Below, piece after piece: positions 1 through 6,695 of a stretch of DNA of 18,975 nucleotides. This DNA comes from CAZOKN01 sp964580525 (lineage in GTDB: Bacteria > Pseudomonadota > Alphaproteobacteria > Rickettsiales > UBA6187): assembly GCA_964580525.1 (NCBI GenBank), contig CAZOKN010000034.1:1-18975 (forward strand). The letters run 5' to 3'. The position numbers were made by a program, and so were the translations under genes. The notes beneath the pieces are model-generated. The model had not been told where the DNA came from and made no database searches. It worked only from the letters and a program-made list of their open reading frames with translations. Numbering within the stretch: position 1 is the stretch's first letter; each line of letters starts with the position of its first letter.

Positions 1-665
1 AAGATTGATTCAGGACATTCCGGATGTGCGATAATATGAGCTTTTGGATGTAGCGTTCTAAGCTTCACTAATTCCTTTTCCGAAAATCTCTCATGCACAA
101 TACAAGAGCCTTCCCAAAGCAACATATTGCGGCCGGTTTTACGGTTTATATGGCCTCCAAGATATCTATCAGGAGCAAAAATAATCGGCTGTGTTTCTGG
201 TATCTTGCTGATTATATGCTCAGCATTGGAAGAAGTAACTATGATGTCTGACAAAGATTTAACTTCTACAGAAGAATTTATGTAAGTTAAAACAATATGA
301 TCAGGATGTTTTTCTTTAAAAGCCTTGAATGCAGATGGTTTGCAGGAATCTTCCAACGAACAACCCGCGGCTAAATCAGGCAATATAACTTTTTTTGTTG
401 GATTCAATATTTTAGCCACATCAGCCATAAAATGCACACCGCAAAACACTATAACATCAGCATCAGTAGCGGCAGCTTTACGCGATAAATCAAGTGAATC
501 ACCAACAAAATCTGCAACATCTTGCAGCTCAGGATCTTGGTAGTAATGAGACAATATAACAGCGTTCATCTCTTTACGGAGACGATTAATTTCTTCTTCC
601 AGGTTAAGCTTAGGATCTATATCCTTCTCGCTTTTTAGCTTTAAAGAACCGCTGTTATTGGCCAT
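1..665 (-). CDS. nadA: Quinolinate synthase NadA, N-terminal part (cut by window edge)
   Basis: NadA condenses iminoaspartate with dihydroxyacetone phosphate to give quinolinate, the pyridine precursor of NAD, using a [4Fe-4S] cluster in the cytoplasm. I translated this frame by hand: it opens with ATG at 665-663 and stays open for 221 codons to the left edge, so roughly the last third is missing. Family features seen: the segment NAVILSHYYQDPELQDVADF (residues 34-53), CGVHFMAD with cluster ligand Cys75, LPDLAAGCSLEDSC (95-108), TYINSSVEVK (127-136), APDRYLGGHIN (164-174) and HPECPES with Cys217. The third cluster cysteine is expected beyond the edge. The gene lies 73 bp downstream of trpS on the same strand. 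A weak promoter-like pair (TTGCAT, 17 bp, TATATG on the minus strand, 709-737) could give it its own transcript. No nadB or nadC partner is visible. Confidence 0.95.
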   Translation of the reverse strand, partial: MANNSGSLKLKSEKDIDPKLNLEEEINRLRKEMNAVILSHYYQDPELQDVADFVGDSLDLSRKAAATDADVIVFCGVHFMADVAKILNPTKKVILPDLAAGCSLEDSCKPSAFKAFKEKHPDHIVLTYINSSVEVKSLSDIIVTSSNAEHIISKIPETQPIIFAPDRYLGGHINRKTGRNMLLWEGSCIVHERFSEKELVKLRTLHPKAHIIAHPECPESI

Positions 666-738
666 TTAAATCAATAAAACTCTATAAAAAAACAAAATTT
701 AAAGCGCACATATAATACATTCGTTACATAAATGCAAG

Positions 739-1731
739 TTAAGCTTGCAAAAAACCCATGATTTTTTTGATTTCACTAAGGTTTTTGCTAGTAATTTCCC
801 TTGCCTTTTCAGCGCCTTCTTTCAAAAGACTGTCTATATAAACCGTATCTTTACCCAATTCCATAAGTTTTTCCCTTATTGGCGATATATTTTCTATCAT
901 AACTTCCGCTAAAGATTTTTTAAACGCCGCAAAACCCGAATTGGCAAATCTTTCAGCAATATTATCACGATTTTCACCTGTTAGAGCTGAATAAATATTC
1001 AATAAATTACTAGCTTCTGGTCTTTTTTCTATATCATAAGTAACTCCAGGCTCCATATCAGACTTAGCCTTTTGGATTTTATGGGCAATAGCATCGTTAT
1101 CATCTGTAAGGTTTATACGGGAATTATCTGACTCCTCTGATTTACTCATTTTCTTAAGTCCATCACGCAAGCTCATAACCCTGGTTGCCTGGCCAGTTAT
1201 AAGTGGCTCTGGAAAAGGAAAATACTCGTTATGATATTGACGGTTAAACGCACCAGCAATATCGCGCGCAAGTTCCAAATGTTGCTTTTGGTCTTCACCA
1301 ACGGGCACATGGGTTGCCTTGTAAATTAATATATCAGCTGCCATCAGAACAGGATAACTATATAATCCCAAACAGCTCTGATCTTTATGTTTTCCAGCTT
1401 TTTCTTTGAATTGCGTCATTCTGTTAAGCCAGCCAAGAGGAGTTATACAGCTTAATAACCATGCTAATTCTGTATGTTCAGGTACGGCAGATTGATGGAA
1501 TATAACAGATTTTTTAGGATCAATACCGCAGGCGATATAGGCCGCCGCTGTTTCTCTTGTAGCTTTTAGCAGGCTTGCCGGATCTTGTGGAACTGTAATA
1601 GAGTGCAAATCAACAATGCAAAAAAAACACTCATGCGTTGTTTGCATGTTTACCCAGTTTTTTATCGCACCAAGATAATTACCTAAATGCAAATTTCCTG
1701 TTGGTTGAACTCCAGATAATACGCGTGTCAT
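739..1731 (-). CDS. trpS: Tryptophanyl-tRNA synthetase
   Basis: TrpS charges tRNA-Trp with tryptophan using ATP; it is a class I synthetase with a Rossmann fold. The 330-residue product has the usual bacterial length. The HIGH-type signature lies in GNLHLGNYLG (HLGN at residues 15-18), the family block PVGEDQKQHLELARDIA follows in the middle, and KMSKS is at about 194-198. I chose ATG at 1731 because AGAGG sits just upstream and the protein then begins MTRVLSGVQPTG, as the family does. A longer in-frame version from TTG at 1758 would start upstream of the likely transcription start of the promoter candidate at 1761-1788. The gene lies 72 bp downstream of smpB on the same strand. A 6-bp inverted repeat (TGCAAG/CTTGCA, 733-749) covers its stop codon but has no T-run. 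Confidence 0.96.
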   Translation of the reverse strand: MTRVLSGVQPTGNLHLGNYLGAIKNWVNMQTTHECFFCIVDLHSITVPQDPASLLKATRETAAAYIACGIDPKKSVIFHQSAVPEHTELAWLLSCITPLGWLNRMTQFKEKAGKHKDQSCLGLYSYPVLMAADILIYKATHVPVGEDQKQHLELARDIAGAFNRQYHNEYFPFPEPLITGQATRVMSLRDGLKKMSKSEESDNSRINLTDDNDAIAHKIQKAKSDMEPGVTYDIEKRPEASNLLNIYSALTGENRDNIAERFANSGFAAFKKSLAEVMIENISPIREKLMELGKDTVYIDSLLKEGAEKAREITSKNLSEIKKIMGFLQA

Positions 1732-1760
1732 GCTGCCTCTTAATAAGCGGATTTGCAAAA

Positions 1761-1788
1761 CTTATAGCATATCGACTATTAACTGCAA
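1761..1788 (-). promoter_or_regulatory. Candidate sigma-70 promoter for trpS
   Basis: On the minus strand TTGCAG (1783-1788) is followed after 16 bp by TATAAG (1761-1766). The expected transcription start is near 1754, leaving a leader of about 22 nt before the ATG at 1731. The -10 differs from consensus at one base, while the -35 matches at only three. The same TATAAG hexamer recurs before dapA, pyrC, the response-regulator gene and the tRNA. Confidence 0.45.
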
Positions 1789-1803
1789 GGATTGGGTCGC
1801 GGC

Positions 1804-2274
1804 TTATTGATCTTTCATCATCCTTTGCTGATCACGCTTCCAATCTTTTTCTTTCTCGGAAGCACGTTTATCGTAAAGTTTTTTGCCCTTTACCAAGGCC
1901 ATTTCGATTTTTGCGATATTTTTCTTATTAAAATACAAAGAAAGTGGAACAAAGGTATAGCCCTGTACTTTTAGCTTACCCAAAAGCTTCTTTAACTCTG
2001 CCCTATGCATCAATAGTTTTCTCGGCCTGGTGGGATAATGATTGAAACGATTGGCCTCTGTATATTCAGCAATATGAGCGTTCAGAAGATATATTCCATC
2101 ACTACTTGGCTCTCCATAAGCATCAGCTATATTAACTTTACCCTGACGCAGAGACTTAACTTCGCTACCTTGCAGCATTATGCCAGCTTCATATGTGTCT
2201 TCGATAAAATATTCATGCCTAGCCTTACGGTTCTGTGCAATGACTTTTCTATCTTCTATGGGTGTAATTGCCAT
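1804..2274 (-). CDS. smpB: SsrA-binding protein SmpB
   Basis: SmpB binds tmRNA and brings it to ribosomes stalled on broken messages, where its C-terminal tail occupies the mRNA channel. The product has 156 residues, a normal length. It shows the OB-fold core with QNRKARHEYFIEDTYEAGI (14-32), GSEVKSLRQGKVNIADAY (36-53) and NAHIAEYTEANRFNHYPTR (65-83). The family signature LVKGKKLYDKR (127-137) precedes a basic tail ending at residue 156. It starts 6 bp after the dapA stop codon on the same strand, so the two are almost certainly co-transcribed and perhaps translationally coupled; no clear Shine-Dalgarno sequence of its own is visible. The tmRNA gene is not in this window. Confidence 0.97.
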   Translation of the reverse strand: MAITPIEDRKVIAQNRKARHEYFIEDTYEAGIMLQGSEVKSLRQGKVNIADAYGEPSSDGIYLLNAHIAEYTEANRFNHYPTRPRKLLMHRAELKKLLGKLKVQGYTFVPLSLYFNKKNIAKIEMALVKGKKLYDKRASEKEKDWKRDQQRMMKDQ

Positions 2275-2280
2275 GTTAAA

Positions 2281-3159
2281 CTACAATATTTTAGCCTTTT
2301 GCAAAGCTGCTTTTATAATTGCTTTTTTATCATCACCTGGCTTTGTTACTGGCAATCTGACATCTGATCCGCACAAACCCAGCAATTCTGCAGCATATTT
2401 AGCAGGACCAGGGCTTGAATCGCAAAACATTGAAGAATGTACAGATATAAGTTCGCTGTGCAATTCTAATGCTTTTTTATAATCCCAGGCCAAAGTTGCA
2501 TTTTGTACAGCAGCAACTCTATCCGGCGCTATATTTGAAGTCACAGATATACAGCCAATGCCGCCTTCTGCATTGAAAGCAACAGCAGTGCCATCATCAC
2601 CAGATAATAAACAAAATTTCTGCCCCTCAAGAGCAACTCTAAGAGAACCAACGCGACCAAGATTGCCTGTCGCATCTTTTAAGCCAACAACATTTTTCAG
2701 GTTTTTAGCAATTCTCGCGATAGTTTGATCTGTCATATCAACAACAGAACGCCCAGGAATATTGTAAAGAATTAGAGGTATTTCAACAGCATCATTTATT
2801 GCCTTATAATGCTGGAACAAACCTTCCTGATTCGGTTTGTTGTAATATGGCGTTGCAACAAGTATGGCATCAGCCCCTGCTTTTTTAGCATGCTCTGCCA
2901 GCTGAATAGCTTCTACTGTGGAATTAGAGCCCGTTCCTGCAATAACCGGAACGCGGCCACCAGCCGCTTCAACACAAAGCTCTACAACTCTATTATGCTC
3001 TTCATGACTAAGCGTGGGCGATTCCCCGGTTGTGCCGCATGGAACCAGGCCATGAATGCCTTTTTTTATCTGCCAATCAACAAAGCTCTGAAAAGCCTTT
3101 TCATCGACTTTGTCATTTTTAAATGGCGTTATAAGTGCTGTAATTGCTCCCTTGAACAT
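2281..3159 (-). CDS. dapA: 4-hydroxy-tetrahydrodipicolinate synthase
   Basis: DapA condenses pyruvate with aspartate semialdehyde, the first committed step towards diaminopimelate and lysine. The 292-residue product is a complete TIM barrel of standard length. Visible active-site elements are Thr43-Thr44 in PCGTTGESPTL, the tyrosines of VATPYYNKPNQEG (101-113), Tyr132 and Arg137 in LYNIPGRS, and the Schiff-base lysine Lys161 in VVGLKDATG. The start is supported by AAGGA eight bases before the ATG. It heads a dapA-smpB unit with a good promoter candidate at 3193-3221. Members of the DapA superfamily can have other aldolase activities, but this set of residues fits true DapA. Confidence 0.95.
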   Translation of the reverse strand: MFKGAITALITPFKNDKVDEKAFQSFVDWQIKKGIHGLVPCGTTGESPTLSHEEHNRVVELCVEAAGGRVPVIAGTGSNSTVEAIQLAEHAKKAGADAILVATPYYNKPNQEGLFQHYKAINDAVEIPLILYNIPGRSVVDMTDQTIARIAKNLKNVVGLKDATGNLGRVGSLRVALEGQKFCLLSGDDGTAVAFNAEGGIGCISVTSNIAPDRVAAVQNATLAWDYKKALELHSELISVHSSMFCDSSPGPAKYAAELLGLCGSDVRLPVTKPGDDKKAIIKAALQKAKIL

Positions 3160-3192
3160 TGTATTTTCCTTAAATTGTCTGCTTATGTACTG

Positions 3193-3221
3193 CTTATATT
3201 AGTGTAAAGCGTAAGTGTAAA
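3193..3221 (-). promoter_or_regulatory. Candidate sigma-70 promoter for dapA-smpB
   Basis: On the minus strand TTTACA (3216-3221) is followed after exactly 17 bp by TATAAG (3193-3198); each hexamer differs from consensus at one base. The expected start near 3186 gives a leader of about 26 nt containing the AAGGA ribosome-binding site. A second copy of the -35 sequence lies inside the spacer. Confidence 0.65.
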
Positions 3222-3222
3222 G
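3201..3222. repeat. 9-bp direct repeat overlapping the dapA promoter
   Basis: AGTGTAAAG occurs at 3201-3209 and again at 3214-3222, a 13-bp period. One copy carries the -35 hexamer of the dapA promoter candidate and the other occupies its spacer. This could be a regulator-binding site or simply a duplicated -35. Confidence 0.6.
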
Positions 3223-3243
3223 ACCCTTATACCCCTTAAGGGT
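3223..3243 (-). terminator. Weak hairpin at the end of the HIT gene
   Basis: ACCCTT (3223-3228) can pair with AAGGGT (3238-3243) around a 9-base loop that covers the stop of the HIT-domain gene. On the minus strand it is followed by CTTTACAC rather than a proper T-run, so termination would be inefficient at best. It may still separate the ilvE-HIT transcript from the dapA promoter just downstream. Confidence 0.3.
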
Positions 3244-3670
3244 TATTAGCTATCGTAACAAACCCGTCTATTTTCTTGCATTCACGACGTAATATTTCTA
3301 CCGTTTCCTGCAATCCTGTTTCAGTATATGGTTTATTTCCTTTACCCCAAACAGGTTCTGGCCAGGCATCATCTGTTTTGAATCGCGCTATAATATGGAC
3401 ATGCAACTGCTCAACCTGATTACCAAGTGCTGCAATATTTATCTTATCAGGCCAATATACCTGTTTCATCGTTTTAGATATAAGGCTGATCTCTTCCATA
3501 AGAACCGAACGTTCAATCTGCTCTAAGTCCATTATTTCAACAAGAGCATGTTTTCTTGGAACAAGAATAACCCAAGGAAACATAGAATTATTCATGAGCA
3601 GCACCATGCATAAAGGAAGATTGCCTATAAATACAGTATCATTATTAAGCCGTTCATGCAGAATAAACAT
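3236..3670 (-). CDS. HIT-domain nucleotide hydrolase/transferase family protein
   Basis: The 144-residue product belongs to the histidine-triad superfamily, whose members hydrolyse or transfer nucleotidyl groups from substrates such as dinucleoside polyphosphates or AMP conjugates. The core block NQVEQLHVHIIARF (84-97) carries the signature, with Gln88-x-His90-x-His92 in place of three histidines. The middle histidine, the nucleophile in this superfamily, is His90 and is kept. Upstream, MFPWVILVPRKH (30-41) fits the usual beta-strand leading into the fold. Its ATG follows the ilvE stop codon directly (TAGATG), with AGGA within the end of ilvE as ribosome-binding site, so translation is probably coupled to ilvE. 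The substrate cannot be told from the sequence. Confidence 0.88.
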   Translation of the reverse strand: MFILHERLNNDTVFIGNLPLCMVLLMNNSMFPWVILVPRKHALVEIMDLEQIERSVLMEEISLISKTMKQVYWPDKINIAALGNQVEQLHVHIIARFKTDDAWPEPVWGKGNKPYTETGLQETVEILRRECKKIDGFVTIANNP

Positions 3671-4546
3671 CTATTTCCTAACCAGTTCGTGGTAAGCATC
3701 TTTCAATAAATTAGTAACAGCGCCCGGAACAAATTTATACTCTCCAATAGAACCAACCGGAGTAATTTCTGCCGCAGTTCCAGTTAAGAAAACTTCCTGA
3801 GCGGAAGATAGTTCTTCAGGCTTTATGTGGCGCTCAATAACTTTTAGGCCTTTCTCTTTAGCAAGAGCAATAACGGTTTTACGTGTTATGCCATCCAAAA
3901 AGCAATCTGCTATAGGCGTGTGAATTTCGCCATTTATAACTAAAAACAAATTTGCACCTGTAGCTTCTGCAAGATAACCACGATAATCAAGCATCATAGC
4001 ATCATGATAACCGGATTCTTCAGCTTTTCTTTTGCTTATAGTGCATATCATGTAAAGACCAGCAGCTTTTGCTGAAGTCGGCGCAGTATCTGGAGCAGGA
4101 CGCTTCCAGTCCGCCCAACAAATTTTAATACCGTTTTTATATAATTCTTCAGAGAAATAGGTCGGCCACTGCCATGTCGCTATTGCAAGATGAACCTTAT
4201 TACCTTCTGCATATATCTTTAAATTATCGCTACCTAGCCATGCAACCGGCCTGATATAGCCATCTTTTATATTTTGCGTTTTTACTATAAGCTTGGTCGC
4301 TTCATTTATCTCTTCTAGCGTATAAGGAATATCAAAACCAAGAGTTTGAGCCGATTTTATCAATCGCTCAGAATGCTCAGTAAGCTTGAATATTTTGCCA
4401 TTATAGACTTTAATACCCTCAAATACACTACTGGCATAGTGCAAACCATGACTTAAAACATGTATTTTTGCATCGCGCCATGGTACAAGATTACCATTAT
4501 ACCAAATGAAACCATCTCTTTGATCAAAAGGAATTATATTAGACAT
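3671..4546 (-). CDS. ilvE: Branched-chain amino acid aminotransferase
   Basis: This PLP fold-type IV aminotransferase interconverts leucine, isoleucine and valine with their 2-keto acids, using glutamate/2-oxoglutarate. From ATG at 4546 the product has 291 residues, normal for the family. The PLP lysine is Lys160 in PTSAKAAGLYM, and Glu194 lies in GYLAEATGANLF, matching the phosphate/pyridine-binding region of the family. HVLSHGLHYASSVFEGIKVY (29-48) is also typical. The frame continues upstream to TTG at 4615, but that extension is atypical, lacks a ribosome-binding site and contains the likely promoter, so I reject it. The gene abuts the HIT gene downstream and diverges from a two-component system upstream, a neighbourhood I recall from other alphaproteobacteria (petP/ilvE/petR-like). 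A D-amino acid transaminase is a less likely alternative. Confidence 0.93.
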   Translation of the reverse strand: MSNIIPFDQRDGFIWYNGNLVPWRDAKIHVLSHGLHYASSVFEGIKVYNGKIFKLTEHSERLIKSAQTLGFDIPYTLEEINEATKLIVKTQNIKDGYIRPVAWLGSDNLKIYAEGNKVHLAIATWQWPTYFSEELYKNGIKICWADWKRPAPDTAPTSAKAAGLYMICTISKRKAEESGYHDAMMLDYRGYLAEATGANLFLVINGEIHTPIADCFLDGITRKTVIALAKEKGLKVIERHIKPEELSSAQEVFLTGTAAEITPVGSIGEYKFVPGAVTNLLKDAYHELVRK

Positions 4547-4565
4547 ATATTTATCATAAATCACA

Positions 4566-4594
4566 TTAACATTAACAACCGTATGCTTTATAAG
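4566..4594 (+). promoter_or_regulatory. Candidate promoter for the two-component operon
   Basis: TTAACA (4566-4571) is followed after 17 bp by TATAAG (4589-4594); each hexamer is one base off consensus. The start would be near 4601, leaving a leader of about 62 nt. TTAACA is repeated immediately after (4572-4577). The element overlaps the ilvE promoter face to face. Confidence 0.5.
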
Positions 4595-4615
4595 ACTAGA
4601 TAAAGATTGGTTCAA
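4587..4615 (-). promoter_or_regulatory. Candidate promoter for ilvE-HIT
   Basis: On the minus strand TTGAAC (4610-4615) is followed after 17 bp by TATAAA (4587-4592), giving a start near 4580 and a leader of about 34 nt. Its -10 overlaps the -10 of the oppositely directed promoter candidate at 4566-4594. Confidence 0.5.
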
Positions 4616-4645
4616 TAAAAAATAATGAAAAATAACTAAAAATTA

Positions 4646-4655
4646 CTGCCGGCAG
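4646..4655. repeat. GC-rich palindrome before the response-regulator start
   Basis: CTGCCGGCAG is a perfect 10-bp palindrome standing alone in very AT-rich DNA, ending 8 bases before the ATG at 4664. It occupies the place where a Shine-Dalgarno sequence would be expected, and no clear one is visible. It could be an operator, for example for self-regulation, or a translational feature; this is inference. Confidence 0.5.
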
Positions 4656-4663
4656 AAAATATT

Positions 4664-5338
4664 ATGGAAGAAGTTACGCATATACTGGTTGTAGACGACG
4701 ATACAAGAATAAGGGATTTGCTATCTAAGTTCCTGATAGAAAAAGGTTTTTTTGTATCATCAGCATCAGGAGCAGAAGAAGCCAGGCAATTAATGGAAAA
4801 ATTTACGTTCGATTTAATTGTTATGGATGTCATGATGCCAGGAGAATCTGGAATCGAATTAACTGAAGAAATAAGAAAATCATCCGATATTCCCATATTG
4901 ATGCTAACAGCCATGGGAGAAGTCGAAGACCGCATTTCTGGATTAGGTGCAGGTGCCGACGATTATTTACCAAAACCTTTTGAACCCAGAGAATTAGTTT
5001 TACGTATAGAAAATATCCTTAGGCGAATAAAGCCTTTTGATAAGAATAAACCTCTTCGTTTTGGTAAGTTGGTATTTGATATGGAAAAAAACCAATTAGA
5101 AAAAAATGGTCAGAATATTCCTATAACGGAAGGAGAGGCAAGGCTCTTAAAAATTTTCTGCAATAATATAAACGAAATTATTTCACGGGAAAAATTGGCC
5201 ACATTATTCGGCGGTGTTAATGAACGATCTATCGATGTACAGGTAACCCGTTTGCGCAATAAAATAGAAGAACAACCTAGCAAACCAGTATATCTTAAAG
5301 CCATAAGAGGGAAAGGCTATGTTTTGTATAGCAGGTAA
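4664..5338 (+). CDS. OmpR-family response regulator
   Basis: This is a 224-residue DNA-binding response regulator. The receiver domain (about 1-120) has the acidic pair in VVDDDTRIRD (9-18), the phospho-acceptor Asp55 in LIVMDVMMPG, Thr82 in LMLTAMGE and Lys104 in DDYLPKPFEPREL. The winged-helix effector domain (about 130-224) shows LRFGKLVFDMEKNQL, the ITEGEARLL helix, RSIDVQVTRLRNKIE as recognition region and the closing wing IRGKGYVL, all typical of the OmpR/PhoB C-terminal domain. The sensor kinase gene begins 5 bp after its stop, so they form a cognate pair in one operon. The gene diverges from ilvE, as PetR-like regulators do in other alphaproteobacteria, but the signal and targets cannot be read from the sequence. 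Confidence 0.95.
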   Translation: MEEVTHILVVDDDTRIRDLLSKFLIEKGFFVSSASGAEEARQLMEKFTFDLIVMDVMMPGESGIELTEEIRKSSDIPILMLTAMGEVEDRISGLGAGADDYLPKPFEPRELVLRIENILRRIKPFDKNKPLRFGKLVFDMEKNQLEKNGQNIPITEGEARLLKIFCNNINEIISREKLATLFGGVNERSIDVQVTRLRNKIEEQPSKPVYLKAIRGKGYVLYSR

Positions 5339-5343
5339 TATTT

Positions 5344-6645
5344 ATGTTTAAAAAATTCTTACCACGTTCTCTATTTGGCCGCTTTTTACTGATAATATTA
5401 GTGCCAAATATAATAGTGCAGATGGTAGCTATTTATATTTTCTACGAAAGGCACTGGAGCGGCGTTAGCAAACACATGACAGTAGCTCTTGCTGGCGATG
5501 TATCTATGCTTGTACGCAGCATGTGGAGTGCTCCGTTAGATGAACGTGAGCGCATAATGAATATTGCCCATCAAACTTTATATCTTGAAGCCGAATTTTT
5601 ACCCGGTAAAGAATTACGTGACGTCAACTCAGGAAAACCCTCTTCCGATTTCGATTATTTATCCGACGAGTTAAGCAATAAATTGCCTGTTGAATACAAA
5701 ATATCTTACACACCTGACCATTCAGAAGTCGCAATTGATGCACAATTATCTGATGGCGTAATCCATATAGTATCTTCTCATAAACGCCTTGATAATCCAT
5801 CGACCTACATATTCATAATGTGGATGACAGGAAGTGCTATGACATTTCTACTTATATCAATAGCTTTCATGCGCAACCAAATACGGTCAATAACAAAACT
5901 TGCATTTGTGGCTGACAGATTTGGTAAGGGGCAAGAAGCTGATGATTTTAAACCTTCAGGAGCATTTGAAGTTAGAATGGTTGGTCAGGCTTTTATAGAA
6001 ATGCGAGACCGAATAAAAAAACAAGTAGAACAGCGTACAGAAATGCTGGCAGGCGTGTCGCATGATTTAAAAACGCCAATGACTCGCATAAAATTGCAAA
6101 TGGCCATGATGAAGCAAACAAAAGAAATCAAAGAATTGCAGGAAGACATTACTGAAATGGAAAAAATGGTTCAGGGCTATCTCGATTTTGCCAATGGCAA
6201 AGAACGAGTCACAGATTCCGCTGTTAATATTTCTGAATTATTACGGAGTGTTGTTGCAGGTTATAAAAATTATAAGAGAGAAATAAACCTTAAAACAAAA
6301 TCAGGAGTAGTACTTCACGGCAACGCCAATTCGCTAAGGCGTACAATAACTAACATTATTGATAATGCGCTCAGATACGGCAAAAATATAGAAATCAATT
6401 TAAGCAACAGCACAAAAAATGTAATTATAACAATTGATGATGATGGGCCAGGAATTCCTGCAAATAAAAGGGACGATGTATTCAAGCCATTTTTCAGGCT
6501 TGATAAGTCGCGTCATCTGGAAGGTGGCAATACCGGACTTGGATTATCTATTGCAAAAGATATAGTTGTTGGTCATGGCGGCGAAATATCATTGGATGAT
6601 TCTCCGCTAGGTGGTTTAAGAGTAGTTATAAAATTGCCTGTTTAA
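5344..6645 (+). CDS. EnvZ-like sensor histidine kinase
   Basis: This is a 433-residue membrane histidine kinase paired with the preceding response regulator. It has a basic N-terminus, a first membrane helix at about 12-33, an extracytoplasmic sensor segment of about 120 residues, and a second helix at about 156-177. A HAMP linker follows to about 230. The dimerisation and phospho-acceptor helix carries His240 in LAGVSHDLKTPMTRIKLQMA. The ATPase domain shows the N box NIIDNALRYG (Asn341), the G1 box IDDDGPGIP (365-372), an F-box-like KPFFRLDKSR and the G2 box GNTGLGLSIAKDI. HD(L)KTP and the overall length fit the EnvZ/HPK2 type. The sensor segment matches no motif I recognise, so the signal is unknown. 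AGCAGG near the end of the upstream gene may serve as ribosome-binding site. Confidence 0.95.
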   Translation: MFKKFLPRSLFGRFLLIILVPNIIVQMVAIYIFYERHWSGVSKHMTVALAGDVSMLVRSMWSAPLDERERIMNIAHQTLYLEAEFLPGKELRDVNSGKPSSDFDYLSDELSNKLPVEYKISYTPDHSEVAIDAQLSDGVIHIVSSHKRLDNPSTYIFIMWMTGSAMTFLLISIAFMRNQIRSITKLAFVADRFGKGQEADDFKPSGAFEVRMVGQAFIEMRDRIKKQVEQRTEMLAGVSHDLKTPMTRIKLQMAMMKQTKEIKELQEDITEMEKMVQGYLDFANGKERVTDSAVNISELLRSVVAGYKNYKREINLKTKSGVVLHGNANSLRRTITNIIDNALRYGKNIEINLSNSTKNVIITIDDDGPGIPANKRDDVFKPFFRLDKSRHLEGGNTGLGLSIAKDIVVGHGGEISLDDSPLGGLRVVIKLPV

Positions 6646-6662
6646 CTAAATTGCTATATAAG
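6634..6662 (+). promoter_or_regulatory. Candidate promoter for pyrC-pyrF
   Basis: TTGCCT (6634-6639), inside the end of the kinase gene, is followed after 17 bp by TATAAG (6657-6662). The start would be near 6669, leaving about 27 nt before the pyrC ATG. The -10 is one base off consensus and the -35 two bases off. Confidence 0.5.
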
Positions 6663-6695
6663 ACCGCTTGAATTTAAAATTATCGGACGCAGAAT

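Noticed and set aside
325..543. 72-residue plus-strand open frame
   Set aside because: Antisense to nadA, whose codons on the minus strand give a clear family match.
733..749. Inverted repeat TGCAAG/CTTGCA over the trpS stop as terminator
   Set aside because: Stem is only 6 bp and is followed by TTTATGTAACG, not a T-run.
1732..1758. N-terminal extension of trpS from TTG at 1758
   Set aside because: It lies upstream of the predicted transcription start, while ATG at 1731 has AGAGG and a family-typical N-terminus.
1638..2482. Several plus-strand open frames of 60-109 residues over trpS, smpB and dapA
   Set aside because: They are antisense shadows with no recognisable protein and no ribosome-binding sites.
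4547..4615. N-terminal extension of ilvE from TTG at 4615
   Set aside because: The extra 23 residues are atypical for the family, have no ribosome-binding site, and contain the likely ilvE promoter.
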